Part shown: piece by piece, positions 6,874 through 15,478 of the stretch
Position numbering within the stretch: position 1 is the first letter of the stretch
How the letters are laid out: the number at the start of each line of letters is the position of its first letter
NCBI RefSeq assembly: GCF_900117455.1
Contig: NZ_FPHO01000002.1
Location: 806,001 to 870,000 of the forward strand
Origin: Hyphomicrobium sp. CS1GBMeth3
GTDB lineage: Bacteria > Pseudomonadota > Alphaproteobacteria > Rhizobiales > Hyphomicrobiaceae
Length of the DNA stretch: 64,000 nt
Reading direction: 5' to 3'
Program-made: the position numbers and the translations under genes
Notes under the pieces: model-generated
What the model saw: only the letters and a program-made list of their open reading frames with translations
What the model was told of the DNA's origin: nothing
Database searches by the model: none

Positions 6874-7650
6874 TCAGCGCCGGCCGGGTCCGTGACCGCC
6901 AGCTTCCAATGCCAACACGCAGACCTCCGGCCCCCTCTTGAGATTGAGCGACGGCAGGTAATCGAGCTCAATGCGCTCGATCACCCGACGACGGCCGTCG
7001 AGATCAATCGGTCGTGTCTCGGTTCCCTTCGGAATCGCGGCGCGCACATCAAGCACCTGAGACGAGCGGTCACCGAACACCACACGCATGCGATTGAGCC
7101 TCAGCGTGCCATCGTTGACCTGAAGCTTCAGCGCCCGGAACGCACCTTCGCGCCGGCCCACGCGGATCACATCCTTCGTCTCAAGGAAGCCTACCCGCTG
7201 GCATCCGAGCAGAGCCCACTCGGGGCCACGGCGCTTTTCGCCGTAGAAGTCGATCTTCACTGGGCCGAAAGCGCGATAGGTGATCTCGATGCGCTGGATA
7301 AATTCGCCACCCCGACCGAGATCGATCGGGCGCGAGCGCGTGCCGGGCTTGAACACCTCACGGACACGCAAGTCCTCGGACTGACCACCACCGTAGACGA
7401 TCCTCAGATCCTCGATGCGCGCCTCGCCACCGGTGACGGTGAAGCCGATCGACTGGAAACGGCCCTCGCGACGGCCGACCTCGATCACGTCGCGCTCGAG
7501 ACGGGTTCCGATCTGGGCGGAGCCGAGCAGCTCCCAGTCGGTGCGGTTGTCGGGCCGCCAGTCATCGCGGCCGCGTTGGGCTTCGGCGCTGGCCAATGGG
7601 GTGAGGACGGCAATCGCGCAGACGATTGCGAGGAAAGATCTTTTCGACAT
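6874..7650 (-). CDS. Exported protein with two tandem DUF2541 domains
   Basis: A 258-residue periplasmic protein with a signal peptide (cleavage near SAEAQ). It contains two copies of the same domain of about 95 residues. The first starts WELLGSAQIG and the second WALLGCQRVG, and each repeats the order DVI-VGRREG, a basic RLN/RIEDLR strand, a V/L-DVR element, RPIDL, and I-RIE-Y. This is the DUF2541 fold known from E. coli YaaI, which has a single copy. The function is unknown. The duplication inside one protein is the notable feature. Confidence 0.85.
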   Translation of the reverse strand: MSKRSFLAIVCAIAVLTPLASAEAQRGRDDWRPDNRTDWELLGSAQIGTRLERDVIEVGRREGRFQSIGFTVTGGEARIEDLRIVYGGGQSEDLRVREVFKPGTRSRPIDLGRGGEFIQRIEITYRAFGPVKIDFYGEKRRGPEWALLGCQRVGFLETKDVIRVGRREGAFRALKLQVNDGTLRLNRMRVVFGDRSSQVLDVRAAIPKGTETRPIDLDGRRRVIERIELDYLPSLNLKRGPEVCVLALEAGGHGPGRR

Positions 7651-7845
7651 GGAAATAAACTCCTAGGGGGCTCCCGGCGCACGCGTGCTTCGAGCAGAAA
7701 ACTCTGCACACATTGCACTTTTCCGATGACACCGGTTTGAGCCTAAACGATGGCCGTGACGGCGGAGGCACGCCACACCATCGCCCAGCGACTTGTGCTA
7801 GAGATTCGCGCCTCACTAGAGGGCATTCACTCACAGGAAATTTGC

Positions 7846-8121
7846 ATGACCCGACTGCTCACAATCGCCTCACTTGCCGCAATCCTCGCTGGAGGATCCG
7901 CGCTCGCCGACGTCAACGAGGCGGTCAAGAACGCCTGCCGCAACGACTATCACAAGCATTGTGACAATCTCGCAGTCGGCAGCGACGAGTTGCGCGCCTG
8001 CATGCGCGGCAAGGCAACGGAGCTCTCCAAGGAGTGCCTCACCGCGCTGGTCGAGCACAAGGAGGTCACCCAGGAGGACATCGACAATTACATCAAGGAG
8101 ATGGACGCGAAGGCGAACTGA
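7846..8121 (+). CDS. Exported Cys-rich (GLG1-type) repeat protein, copy 1
   Basis: A 91-residue protein. The ATG has an AGGAA box and begins a signal peptide (MTRLLTIASLAAILAGGSALA). The mature part has four cysteines spaced CX7CX12CX11C inside a pattern (ACRNDYHKHC, LRACMR, LSKEC, ALV) that matches the Cys-rich repeat first described in the Golgi protein GLG1. In bacteria these are small periplasmic proteins of unknown function. A second protein with the same spacing lies near the right end of the window. It is 39 bases from the exported FKBP gene downstream, so the two may be co-transcribed. Confidence 0.82.
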   Translation: MTRLLTIASLAAILAGGSALADVNEAVKNACRNDYHKHCDNLAVGSDELRACMRGKATELSKECLTALVEHKEVTQEDIDNYIKEMDAKAN

Positions 8122-8160
8122 GTGAAAAGCCGAACAAGAACAAGGAAGGACGAACGAAAC

Positions 8161-8622
8161 GTGAGCCAAGCCAACAGCAAGCTGACGCGCCGCTTCGTTG
8201 CCCAGGGGCTCGCTCTTGCGATCTCCGGCGCGGTCGCAGGCGGGTTTGCGCCCGCCGCGCAAGCAGCAGAGGAAACGACCATGCCATCCGGCCTCAAGAT
8301 CATCGACACCGTTGCCGGCACAGGCGCAGCGCCCAAGACGGGCCAGATCTGCGTCATGCACTACACGGGCTGGCTTTACGAGGACGGACAGAAGGGCGCG
8401 AAGTTCGACAGCTCCGTCGACCGTGGCCAGCCGTTCGAGTTCCCGATCGGCACCGGCCGCGTAATCGCCGGATGGGACGAGGGTGTCGCGACGATGAAGG
8501 TCGGCGGCAAGCGCACGCTGATCATTCCGCCGGAGCTCGGCTATGGCGCGCGCGGTGCCGGCGGCGTCATCCCGCCCAACGCCACGCTGATCTTCGACGT
8601 CGAGCTGCTCGACGTGAAATAA
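8161..8622 (+). CDS. Exported FKBP-type peptidyl-prolyl cis-trans isomerase
   Basis: A 153-residue protein that speeds cis-trans isomerisation of prolyl bonds during folding of periplasmic proteins. After a signal peptide (to about AAQAAEE), one FKBP domain is complete: [71 protein letters not shown]. The active-site Tyr, Phe, Asp, Val-Ile and Trp of the family are present. I use a GTG start preceded by an AAGGAAGG box; another GTG 39 bases earlier touches the stop of the gene before. Its neighbour is a Cys-rich exported protein. Confidence 0.93.
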   Translation: MSQANSKLTRRFVAQGLALAISGAVAGGFAPAAQAAEETTMPSGLKIIDTVAGTGAAPKTGQICVMHYTGWLYEDGQKGAKFDSSVDRGQPFEFPIGTGRVIAGWDEGVATMKVGGKRTLIIPPELGYGARGAGGVIPPNATLIFDVELLDVK

Positions 8623-8643
8623 CGCTTGAGCCTGTAGCGAGCG

Positions 8644-8910
8644 TCAGCGCTTCGCGCGCCGGCGCTCGCTGCGGGTTCTCTTTCTGTCCCGCTCGCTGAG
8701 CTTCTCACAAAATTCGCTTTTCGTGCCGCTCAGGCAGCCGTAGCGCTCCAGCAGCTCCGCGTCGCGCCCGCTAATGGGCCCGCCCGCCCGGGCGTTGGCA
8801 CGGGCAGCTTCAAGCTCCATGTAGGTCTGCGCTTCAGCCGGGGTCGCGCCTGCTGCCGCCAGTGCGGCTAAAGCCAACGCCATTGCTCCCGCTGCCATTT
8901 TCCGCTGCAT
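8644..8910 (-). CDS. Small exported basic protein
   Basis: An 88-residue protein. The start MQRKMAAGAM has a GGAGG box and leads into an Ala-rich signal peptide ending TPAEAQ. The mature part has two cysteines (YGCLSGTKSEFCEKL) and a strongly basic tail (RDRKRTRSERRRAKR), which may bind nucleic acid, phospholipid or an acidic partner. No family is recognised. It converges with the FKBP gene, 21 bases away. Confidence 0.65.
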   Translation of the reverse strand: MQRKMAAGAMALALAALAAAGATPAEAQTYMELEAARANARAGGPISGRDAELLERYGCLSGTKSEFCEKLSERDRKRTRSERRRAKR

Positions 8911-9090
8911 GCCGCCTCCGTTCCGCTGATCCCCGGCTGTCTGCCCAGGACGTAGGATAATCCCCTGCACCGTTCAACCGCCGCCGAATATCCCGACCCT
9001 GTTCCCTGCGGAATAGCCGCCCGCTGCGCGACCGGCGATTGATCTCGCATCGAGACCGCGAGACTTCGCATTGCGAGAAGGGGACGTGCC

Positions 9091-9831
9091 ATGATTATCG
9101 ACATTCGCAGTCTGACGCTTGCGACAGCGGGCGCCATCATCTTTTCCACCACCGGCCATGCCGGCACTGATCCATCGGGCATCTGGTTCGACCCGGAGCG
9201 CCGTGGGGCGGTCGAGATCGCACCCTGTGCCAGCGGCACCGGGCATTGCGGCTATGTGGTGCATATCGCCGACGCCAAGAACGCCAAGCGCTGCGGAATG
9301 CAGATTCTCGGCAACGTGACCGCGGGCGGCGGTGGCTGGATCTACAGCCCGGATCGCGGCCGCAAGTATACCGTTGCGTTGAAGCGCCTCAGCGATGACC
9401 GCCTGCGCGTGGTCGGAAACGCCGGCTCTTTCTTCAGCAAGACGTTTACCTGGACACGGGCTCCTGACGATCTCGCCCGCTGCGACGGAACGACGGCCGC
9501 CTCTCCCGCCAAGACGGTGCCTGTTGCGGCTTCCGCCCCGACGCCGCTGTCAGACCCCAAGACTGAGGCCGCCGCGCCGATAGCAACGGGCGCGACGAGC
9601 CCCTCCGTTGCCCTGCTCGGCAAGCCGATGAAGCCTGCTCCCGAACAGGCCCGCGCTACGGCGGCGCCTGCTGTCCAGCCGAGTGCGCCGCCGGTGCAGT
9701 CGGTCGCGGCTCCAGCTCCGGCTGCTGCTCCCGCTCCCGCCGAGGAGACCTTCGAGGCCGCGCCCCGGCGCACCTGCAAGTTCAAGATCCCCTACGTCGG
9801 CCGCGTCATCGATATCCCCTGTCGCGACTAG
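9091..9831 (+). CDS. Exported DUF2147 domain protein with Ala/Pro-rich extension
   Basis: A 246-residue protein with a signal peptide (to about GHAG). A DUF2147-type beta domain follows: DPSGIWFDPERRGAVEIAPC, CGYVVHI, RCGMQILG, then GWIYSPDRGRKYTVALK and LRVVGNAGSFFSKTFTWTR. DUF2147 proteins are periplasmic and of unknown function. From about residue 135 there is a long Ala/Pro/Thr linker, and the protein ends in a short conserved-looking motif with two cysteines (TCKFKIPYVGRVIDIPCRD). That C-terminal peptide looks functional, perhaps a ligand or docking strand. An AAGGGG box precedes the ATG. Confidence 0.82.
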   Translation: MIIDIRSLTLATAGAIIFSTTGHAGTDPSGIWFDPERRGAVEIAPCASGTGHCGYVVHIADAKNAKRCGMQILGNVTAGGGGWIYSPDRGRKYTVALKRLSDDRLRVVGNAGSFFSKTFTWTRAPDDLARCDGTTAASPAKTVPVAASAPTPLSDPKTEAAAPIATGATSPSVALLGKPMKPAPEQARATAAPAVQPSAPPVQSVAAPAPAAAPAPAEETFEAAPRRTCKFKIPYVGRVIDIPCRD

Positions 9832-9909
9832 ATGATGAGACCCATGATCGACGTGTCGGACGGATAGGGTCCGAAGCGTTCATGGTCTAAGGCCGACGTA
9901 AACCGGGGG

Positions 9910-9940
9910 GTGACGGCGCGGGACTTTCCCGCGCCGTCAC
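9910..9940. terminator. Strong hairpin between convergent genes
   Basis: A perfect 14-bp stem (GTGACGGCGCGGGA with its complement) and a three-base loop. It includes the stop codon of the drug-exporter gene on the minus strand. There is no clear T-run, so it may slow or end transcription in both directions or protect the 3' end of the mRNA. Confidence 0.6.
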
Positions 9941-11460
9941 TGTCTCACGTTGCGCAACAGCGTCGCGGCAAGAAGCGCAGCACCGATGGCTCCCAACGCC
10001 GACAGCGCGGATGTGACCTCGAAAGCGTGCACGAACGCTTCCCGCGCTGCTGCGAGCAGCTGCGGGCCACGATCGCCGCTCAGCTGCGCTGCGACTTGCA
10101 CAGCTCCGCCCAAGGTATCCTTGGCCGCATCGACAGACTCGGACGGTACGCCGGGCAATGTCTGGCTCGCCATGGCGCTGCGATAGATCGCGGTCACGAT
10201 GCTGCCAAGGACGGCGATGCCAAGCGCGCCGCCGAACTCGAAGCTCGTTTCGGAAATGGCCGACGCCGCGCCCGCCCGCTCCGGTGGCGCCTCGGCCATG
10301 ACGATGTCGGTCGTGATGGCACCGGTCGGCGCCACGCCGAGGCAAAGGATCATCATGCCGATGAACAGGAGCCATGGGCCATCGGTTGCGCTGAGCTGCG
10401 TCAAGATAAGGAACCCAACCGCCGAAACGAGAAAGCCACCCGCCACGACGACGTGCGGGCGATAGTTGCGCTCCAAGTAGGGTGCGGCGAGCGAACCCAA
10501 CGCGAATACGATGCCGGTGGGCGCGGTCCACAGGCCGGCCTCGAGCGGCCCCATGCCGAGCACGAGCTGCAGGTACTGGGCGATGAACAGGAACGTGCCG
10601 AAGACGACGAACAGCGCGACGATGTTGGTCGCGAGTGCCGCGGAGATTCCCCGCACGCGGAACAGATTAACGTCGATCAGCGGATCGGCGAGCCGGCTCT
10701 GGCGGTGGAAGAAGTAGGTGCCGACGAGCAGACCGAAGCCGATGGCGAACAACGGCAGAGGCCCCACGCCGACCTCCGCAATGCGCTTCATGCCGTAGAT
10801 GATCGACAGCACGGCGACCATCGATTGCGTGGCGCTGACCAGATCAATGCGTCCGGCGTTCGGATCACGAAACTCCGGCAGTAGGATCGGGCCGAGCGCC
10901 ATCAGCAGCAGCATCACGGGGACGTTGATCAGGAATACGGAGCCCCACCAGAAATGCGCAAGCAGCAGACCGCCGACGACTGGCCCGATGGCGGCACCTG
11001 CAGAGAAACACGCGATCCAGACACCGATGGCGAAGGCGCGCTCGCGATCGTCGTGGAACATGTTGCGGATCAGCGAGAGCGTCGACGGCGCCAGCGTCGC
11101 CGCGGCAAGACCCTGCAGCGCGCGGGCGACGATCAGCATCTCGGCGGAGGTGGCAAAGGCGGCAAGCAGCGACGTGACGCCGAACGCAGCGGCCCCGATC
11201 AGAAGCAGACGACGCCGGCCGATGCGGTCGCCCAGCGTGCCCATGGTGACCAGGGCACCCGCAACCATGAAACCGTAGATGTCGACGATCCAGAGCAGCG
11301 CAGCAGAGCCCGGCTTGAGGTCGGCGGCGATCTTCGGCACGGCGAGATGCAGCACCGTGAGGTCCATGGAGTAGAGCACGCACGGCAACGCGATGACGGC
11401 GAGCCCGATCCAGTCACGCCGCCCCGCCTTGGCGCTCGGAGGCGCGTGGTCATCCAACAT
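9937..11460 (-). CDS. MFS drug exporter, DHA2 family (14 helices)
   Basis: A 507-residue proton-coupled multidrug efflux protein of the QacA/SmvA/EmrB type. Signs are helix 1 with CVLYSMDLTVLHLAVPKIA, the family motif LWIVDIYGFMVAGAL, motif A GTLGDRIGRRRLL, motif C-like SAGAAIGPVVGGLLL, and about 14 hydrophobic segments. Likely substrates are lipophilic cations or dyes; the exact one cannot be read from sequence. No membrane-fusion partner (EmrA) or TetR-type repressor is adjacent, so it probably exports across the inner membrane only. It reads towards the DUF2147 gene and ends in a strong hairpin. Confidence 0.92.
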   Translation of the reverse strand: MLDDHAPPSAKAGRRDWIGLAVIALPCVLYSMDLTVLHLAVPKIAADLKPGSAALLWIVDIYGFMVAGALVTMGTLGDRIGRRRLLLIGAAAFGVTSLLAAFATSAEMLIVARALQGLAAATLAPSTLSLIRNMFHDDRERAFAIGVWIACFSAGAAIGPVVGGLLLAHFWWGSVFLINVPVMLLLMALGPILLPEFRDPNAGRIDLVSATQSMVAVLSIIYGMKRIAEVGVGPLPLFAIGFGLLVGTYFFHRQSRLADPLIDVNLFRVRGISAALATNIVALFVVFGTFLFIAQYLQLVLGMGPLEAGLWTAPTGIVFALGSLAAPYLERNYRPHVVVAGGFLVSAVGFLILTQLSATDGPWLLFIGMMILCLGVAPTGAITTDIVMAEAPPERAGAASAISETSFEFGGALGIAVLGSIVTAIYRSAMASQTLPGVPSESVDAAKDTLGGAVQVAAQLSGDRGPQLLAAAREAFVHAFEVTSALSALGAIGAALLAATLLRNVRQ

Positions 11461-11540
11461 GGTCGAGCCGTCTCACGGACATTTTTTGTGCGTGCCGCGT
11501 CTTAGCGCCTGCCGTGCTGGATGTCACGCAGCACGCACCG

Positions 11541-12485
11541 TCAGCGGTAAACGTAGCGGATCGTGAACGTGCGGTCGGCCACCGTTGCGTTGTACGGCGG
11601 CAGAGGAAAGTACGTCTGCTTGGCCGCGAAGACGACGCTCTGGTCGAGATTGGTCCCTGACGCCTCCAGCATTTGCACTTCCGCGAGGTCGCCGTTCGGG
11701 GTCAGGATCAATCGCACGGTGACGCGACCGAAGATGCCGCGTGGCGGCGGCATGGTTTGGCGCAAGGCGCGGATTACGGCGCGGCCGAACTCGTCGTTCT
11801 CACCGGACCGCGTGATGCCGGGTGGCCGCGTCGCCCCGGCGGAGCGGCCGGGCGGCGCGTTCTCGAAATCCTTGGGAGACGGATCGAGGCGCGCCTGCTT
11901 CTGCGCGGGCTTCTTCTTGGCGGGCTGCGCCTCGCGCTTCTCGACGGGTTTTGCGGGCTCCTGTTTCGCTTCCGGCTTTGGTGACGGCTCGGGTGCCGGC
12001 TTTGCGGCCTCGGCCGGCTGCGGCATGGTCGCGATGTCAGGAAGGGCGGCCTCGAAATCCGGCGCCGTCGCGGTCTTCTGCTGTTGAGGCGCCTTCTCCG
12101 AGGGTGCCTCCTGTTGCGGAGGCGCCTCCTTGGGCTGCGGCGGGGCCGGCTCGGCGGCCTTTTCGACGGGCTCGGGTGCGGGTTCCGGCTCGGGCGTCGG
12201 CTGAGGGGGTGCCACGGGCGGTGTTGGCGTGCCGGCCGCCGGCATCGCCACGGCCTCGCGGCTCTTGAGATCCGCTTCCGTGACAATGTCGACGGCGATG
12301 GCGTCGGTGGCGCCCGAGGGGTCGCCGACCGAGCGCTGCGGTACCGAGCGTCCGACCTCGATGAACAACGCGGCATGCAACAGAAATGCGACAACCAAGG
12401 CAAGCCGGAACATCCGCTGACCCTTCTCCAGGGGCGGAACCAGTCGCTCGGTCGAGGCTAAAATGTCGTCTGCCGTTGTTTCCAT
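11541..12485 (-). CDS. TonB family protein (energy transducer)
   Basis: A 314-residue protein with one membrane helix near the N-terminus (MFRLALVVAFLLHAALFIEV), a long Pro/Glu/Ala/Lys-rich periplasm-spanning linker of about 180 residues, and a C-terminal TonB domain of about 80 residues (FGRAVIRALRQTMPPP, then GRVTVRLILTPNGDLAEVQMLEASG and YFPLPPY). TonB proteins pass energy from the ExbB-ExbD motor to outer-membrane receptors. No exbB, exbD or receptor gene is in this window, so it may serve another locus. An ATG start is preferred over an upstream in-frame TTG. Confidence 0.88.
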   Translation of the reverse strand: METTADDILASTERLVPPLEKGQRMFRLALVVAFLLHAALFIEVGRSVPQRSVGDPSGATDAIAVDIVTEADLKSREAVAMPAAGTPTPPVAPPQPTPEPEPAPEPVEKAAEPAPPQPKEAPPQQEAPSEKAPQQQKTATAPDFEAALPDIATMPQPAEAAKPAPEPSPKPEAKQEPAKPVEKREAQPAKKKPAQKQARLDPSPKDFENAPPGRSAGATRPPGITRSGENDEFGRAVIRALRQTMPPPRGIFGRVTVRLILTPNGDLAEVQMLEASGTNLDQSVVFAAKQTYFPLPPYNATVADRTFTIRYVYR

Positions 12486-12635
12486 GCCTGTGTGCAAGTA
12501 AGCCCTAGCCGGGCCACCCCTTTAGCATGCCGGTCGCCCTCCCGCAGGGCGTCCCCTACCCCGGCAGGTTGTCGCTCCACGGCAACGCGCACTATGTTGC
12601 AGTCATGACAACGGCATAGGCGTGGCGCAGGCATC

Positions 12636-13475
12636 ATGAGCGCACAAGGAACCATCAGGACCGGCATCGGCGGCTGGACGTTCGAGCCCTGGCGCGGGGT
12701 GTTCTATCCGGACAAGCTTCCGCACGCGAAGGAGTTGTCGTTCGCAAGCCGCGCACTGACCAGCATCGAGATCAATGGCACCTACTATCGGTCGCAGACG
12801 CCCACGACGTTCGCCAAGTGGGCCCGCGACGTGCCGGACGGGTTCGTGTTCTCCGTCAAAGGGCCGCGGTTCGCGACCAACCGCCGGGTGCTCGCCGAAG
12901 CCGGTGACTCGCTCAAACGCTTCTTCGATTCCGGCCCGACGATGCTCGGCGACCGGCTCGGCCCCCTGCTCTGGCAGTTCGCGCCGACCAAGAAATTCGA
13001 TGCCGCCGATTTCGGTGCGTTCCTGGAACTCCTGCCCGAAAGCTTCGACGGGCACCGGCTGCGCCATACCGTGGAAGTGCGCCATCCGTCGTTCAAGAGC
13101 GATGAGTTCATCTCGCTCGTGAGGCAGGCTGGCGTGCCGGTCGTCTATGCCGATCATCCGACCTATCCGGCGATCGCCGATCCGGTCGGCGACTTCGTCT
13201 ACGCGCGCCTGCAAAAGGGCGAGGACGACATCGAGACCGGATATCCCAAGGCTGAGATCACGGGCTGGGCCAAGGCCGCGCAAACCTGGGCCGAGGGTGG
13301 CGTGCCGTCGCGTGTCGAAGCGGATTGTGTCGCGCCCGTGCCGAAGGACGCCAAACGGCGGCGCGACGTGTTCGTGTACTTCATCCACGGCGGCAAAGTG
13401 CGAGCGCCCGCGGCGGCGCAAACCCTGATCGAAGCGCTTGATAGCAAGATGTCGAAAAAGGGCGCGCGCGACTAG
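12636..13475 (+). CDS. DUF72 family protein (YecE-like)
   Basis: A 279-residue TIM-barrel-like protein of the DUF72 family. Clear signs are the N-terminal RTGIGGWTFEPWRGVFYPD, the SIEINGTYYRSQTPTTFAKWA segment, FVFSVKGPRF, LWQFAP, VEVRHPSF, and VYADHPTYP. Length and domain order are complete. The biochemical role is not known; a nuclease or sugar-related activity has been suggested from structure. Its TAG stop interlocks with the stop of the convergent gene (shared CTAG). Confidence 0.92.
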   Translation: MSAQGTIRTGIGGWTFEPWRGVFYPDKLPHAKELSFASRALTSIEINGTYYRSQTPTTFAKWARDVPDGFVFSVKGPRFATNRRVLAEAGDSLKRFFDSGPTMLGDRLGPLLWQFAPTKKFDAADFGAFLELLPESFDGHRLRHTVEVRHPSFKSDEFISLVRQAGVPVVYADHPTYPAIADPVGDFVYARLQKGEDDIETGYPKAEITGWAKAAQTWAEGGVPSRVEADCVAPVPKDAKRRRDVFVYFIHGGKVRAPAAAQTLIEALDSKMSKKGARD

Positions 13476-14011
13476 CCGAGCTTCGCCTCGACGACGGATT
13501 TCAGGTTGGCAAGGCCCTTTTCGAATTCGGCGCCGACGAGATTGTCGACGTTGACGAACACCGAGATGACTTTTTGCAAAAACGTCTGCTCGCCCGACAT
13601 CGTCCAGGTCACGATCGTGCGCGGGCCGTCGGGCTTGAACGTGAACTCGGCTGCGTTGGTGCCTTCAAACGGCTTCACGAAATCGATGCGGATGCGAATG
13701 CGTTCGTCCGGGCGGCTTTCAAGCAGCGTCATGCGGCCTTCGCCGATCTGGTCGTTGCCGGACCATTGGAACACCGCCCCTTCGCCGGCGTCAGGCCCCT
13801 CGAACGTCGCCTTCGCATTTGGATCGAGCTTGGCCCATGGCGACCACGCCTCCCAGTTGTGGAAGTTGTTGACCTCCGCGAACACCGCGGATGGCGGCGC
13901 GACGATGATGCTCGAGCGCTCGATCTGGAACTCAGCCGGCTTCAAGAACGCCACGTAGCCCAAGAACACAAGCACGATCGCGGCAAGTCCGATCAGTATC
14001 CGTTTCAGCAT
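13472..14011 (-). CDS. SRPBCC family protein with N-terminal membrane anchor
   Basis: A 179-residue protein: a hydrophobic N-terminus (LKRILIGLAAIVLVFLGYVAFL) followed by a START/Bet v 1-like helix-grip domain, as in proteins annotated polyketide cyclase or SRPBCC. Typical strings are FQIERSSIIVAPPSAVFAEVNNFHNWEAWSPW, GEGAVFQWSGND, GEGRMTLLESRPDERI and the C-terminal long helix with GAEFEKGLANLKSVVEA. The fold has a hydrophobic ligand cavity; the ligand is unknown. The ATG has a GGAG box. It overlaps the DUF72 stop tail to tail. Confidence 0.88.
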   Translation of the reverse strand: MLKRILIGLAAIVLVFLGYVAFLKPAEFQIERSSIIVAPPSAVFAEVNNFHNWEAWSPWAKLDPNAKATFEGPDAGEGAVFQWSGNDQIGEGRMTLLESRPDERIRIRIDFVKPFEGTNAAEFTFKPDGPRTIVTWTMSGEQTFLQKVISVFVNVDNLVGAEFEKGLANLKSVVEAKLG

Positions 14012-14168
14012 GTGCGAAATCTCCACCGCTCACAGCGCAAAGGGCGAAGCGTCCATATCATTCCGCACTGCAACGCGCCACCTCTTGACCCGCGGCGCTT
14101 GAGACGCTTGCCTGTGTCGTGACAGCGCGGCCAAGCGCTATTTGACCGAAATCAGGAGAGCAAACGCA

Positions 14169-14534
14169 ATGCCTACGACAAGAACAACCGCCTTATTCGG
14201 TGCTTCTGCGCTTCTGATCGCACTGTCTGCCGCAGCGTCCGTGCACGCGGCGGATCCCGCCTATGTCGGCACATGGGCTTCCGATCTCGCGCAATGCAAA
14301 GTCGGGCAGGACCGGCAGGAGGCGCCGCTCGTGCTCTCGAGGGACGGCTATGACCAGCATGAGACGCATTGCAAGTTCACCTCCGTCGAAGGCGCAGACG
14401 GAGATTGGAAAGTGAAATCGAACTGCACCGTCGAGGGCGACGCACAGCCCTACGATTTCACGCTGACCGTGTCCGGGGACACGCTGACGGTGACGGACGA
14501 AGCGGGCTCGCGCGACCTGCTTCTGTGCCGCTAA
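14169..14534 (+). CDS. Small exported protein, unknown
   Basis: A 121-residue periplasmic protein with a signal peptide (to about ASVHA). The mature part of about 95 residues is beta-rich: YVGTWASDLAQC, APLVLSRDGYDQHETHC, WKVKSNCTVEG, YDFTLTVSGDTLTVTDEAG, and a final LLLCR. It has four cysteines, so two disulfides are likely. The pattern of a GTW strand followed by a repeated strand-turn-strand resembles small lipocalin-like or META-like barrels, but I cannot assign one. A GGAG box supports the chosen ATG. Confidence 0.7.
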   Translation: MPTTRTTALFGASALLIALSAAASVHAADPAYVGTWASDLAQCKVGQDRQEAPLVLSRDGYDQHETHCKFTSVEGADGDWKVKSNCTVEGDAQPYDFTLTVSGDTLTVTDEAGSRDLLLCR

Positions 14535-14690
14535 ACATCGGCAGCCCGCTTGGTGGTCGAACCCCGTCGAAATAAAGCGCGACGGAAATCACAACCTCCC
14601 TCGTTCTTCCTTGCAAGACGGCGCAAACCGGGACCTCCCGGTTGTCCGGCCCTTGTGGCCTGCGCCGATCGAAGCAAGGAGAACCGATTT

Positions 14691-15329
14691 ATGACACGCA
14701 AGGGTAAGTTCATTCTGGCCGGCGTCGCCGCGACGACCGTGGGCCTTGCCGCGGCCGGCGCCATGGCGCAGCGCGGTCACTATTGGGAAGGTCACAAGTG
14801 GGATGGCAAGGAGCGCCATTTCCGCCATCACGGCGGCGGTGCGGGTCTCCTCGGCTTGCCGTTCGGCGGACCGGGATTCCGCGTTTGCGGCGGCAACGTT
14901 GCCGAGCGGGCCGACCATATGATGGTGCGCATCGAGCATCGCGTGAAGCCGACCGAAGAGCAAAAGACCACCTTCGAGGAGTTCAAGACTGCAGCCCGCG
15001 CCGCAGCCACAAAGCTCAGCGAAGCTTGTCCGCCGCGCCCCGAGCGTGCGGAGGATGGCAAGCGGCAGCGTCCGACGCCAATCGAGCGCTTGGCGCAGAC
15101 CCAGGCAGGTCTCGAGACGTCGCTTGAAGCGCTGAAGTCGTTCCGTCCGGCGGCCGAGAAGTTCTATGCGTCACTCTCGGACGAGCAGAAGCAGAAGCTC
15201 GAGCGCCGTGGCCGCGGCGATAAAGGCAAAGGTCATTGGAAGCGTGACCGTGGCCCCCGCGATGGCAAGGAGGATGGTCCGAGCCCCGAGCATGGCCCGG
15301 AGGGATCTGCTCCCGACGATAAGACCTGA
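14691..15329 (+). CDS. Spy/CpxP family periplasmic protein
   Basis: A 212-residue exported helical protein of the Spy/CpxP (LTXXQ motif) group, which are ATP-independent periplasmic chaperones or stress sensors. A signal peptide (to about GAMAQ) is followed by a His/Gly-rich stretch (RHFRHHGGG) that could bind metal. The helical core has KPTEEQKTTFEEFKTAA and SLSDEQKQKLE, which match the two LTXXQ-like positions. It ends in a long charged tail rich in Lys, Arg, Asp and Gly. A CAAGGAGA box precedes the ATG. A terminator follows, so it is a single unit. Confidence 0.8.
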   Translation: MTRKGKFILAGVAATTVGLAAAGAMAQRGHYWEGHKWDGKERHFRHHGGGAGLLGLPFGGPGFRVCGGNVAERADHMMVRIEHRVKPTEEQKTTFEEFKTAARAAATKLSEACPPRPERAEDGKRQRPTPIERLAQTQAGLETSLEALKSFRPAAEKFYASLSDEQKQKLERRGRGDKGKGHWKRDRGPRDGKEDGPSPEHGPEGSAPDDKT

Positions 15330-15350
15330 CGACTAGGTCGTGACATTTCG

Positions 15351-15388
15351 GGCGCGGAGCGGATCTTCTGCTCCGCGCCTATTCATTG
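15351..15388 (+). terminator. Hairpin terminator
   Basis: A 10-bp perfect stem GGCGCGGAGC / GCTCCGCGCC with a nine-base loop, followed by a weak T-rich stretch (TATTCATTGTT). It is 22 bases after the Spy-like gene. Confidence 0.75.
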
Positions 15389-15478
15389 TTCAGAAAATCC
15401 GCGGCCGAAGCCTTGATAAGTCCCTAAACCTGCCCCATCGTGCTGGTCCTTAGCTCGATGGAACAAGGTCTGGTGGCA

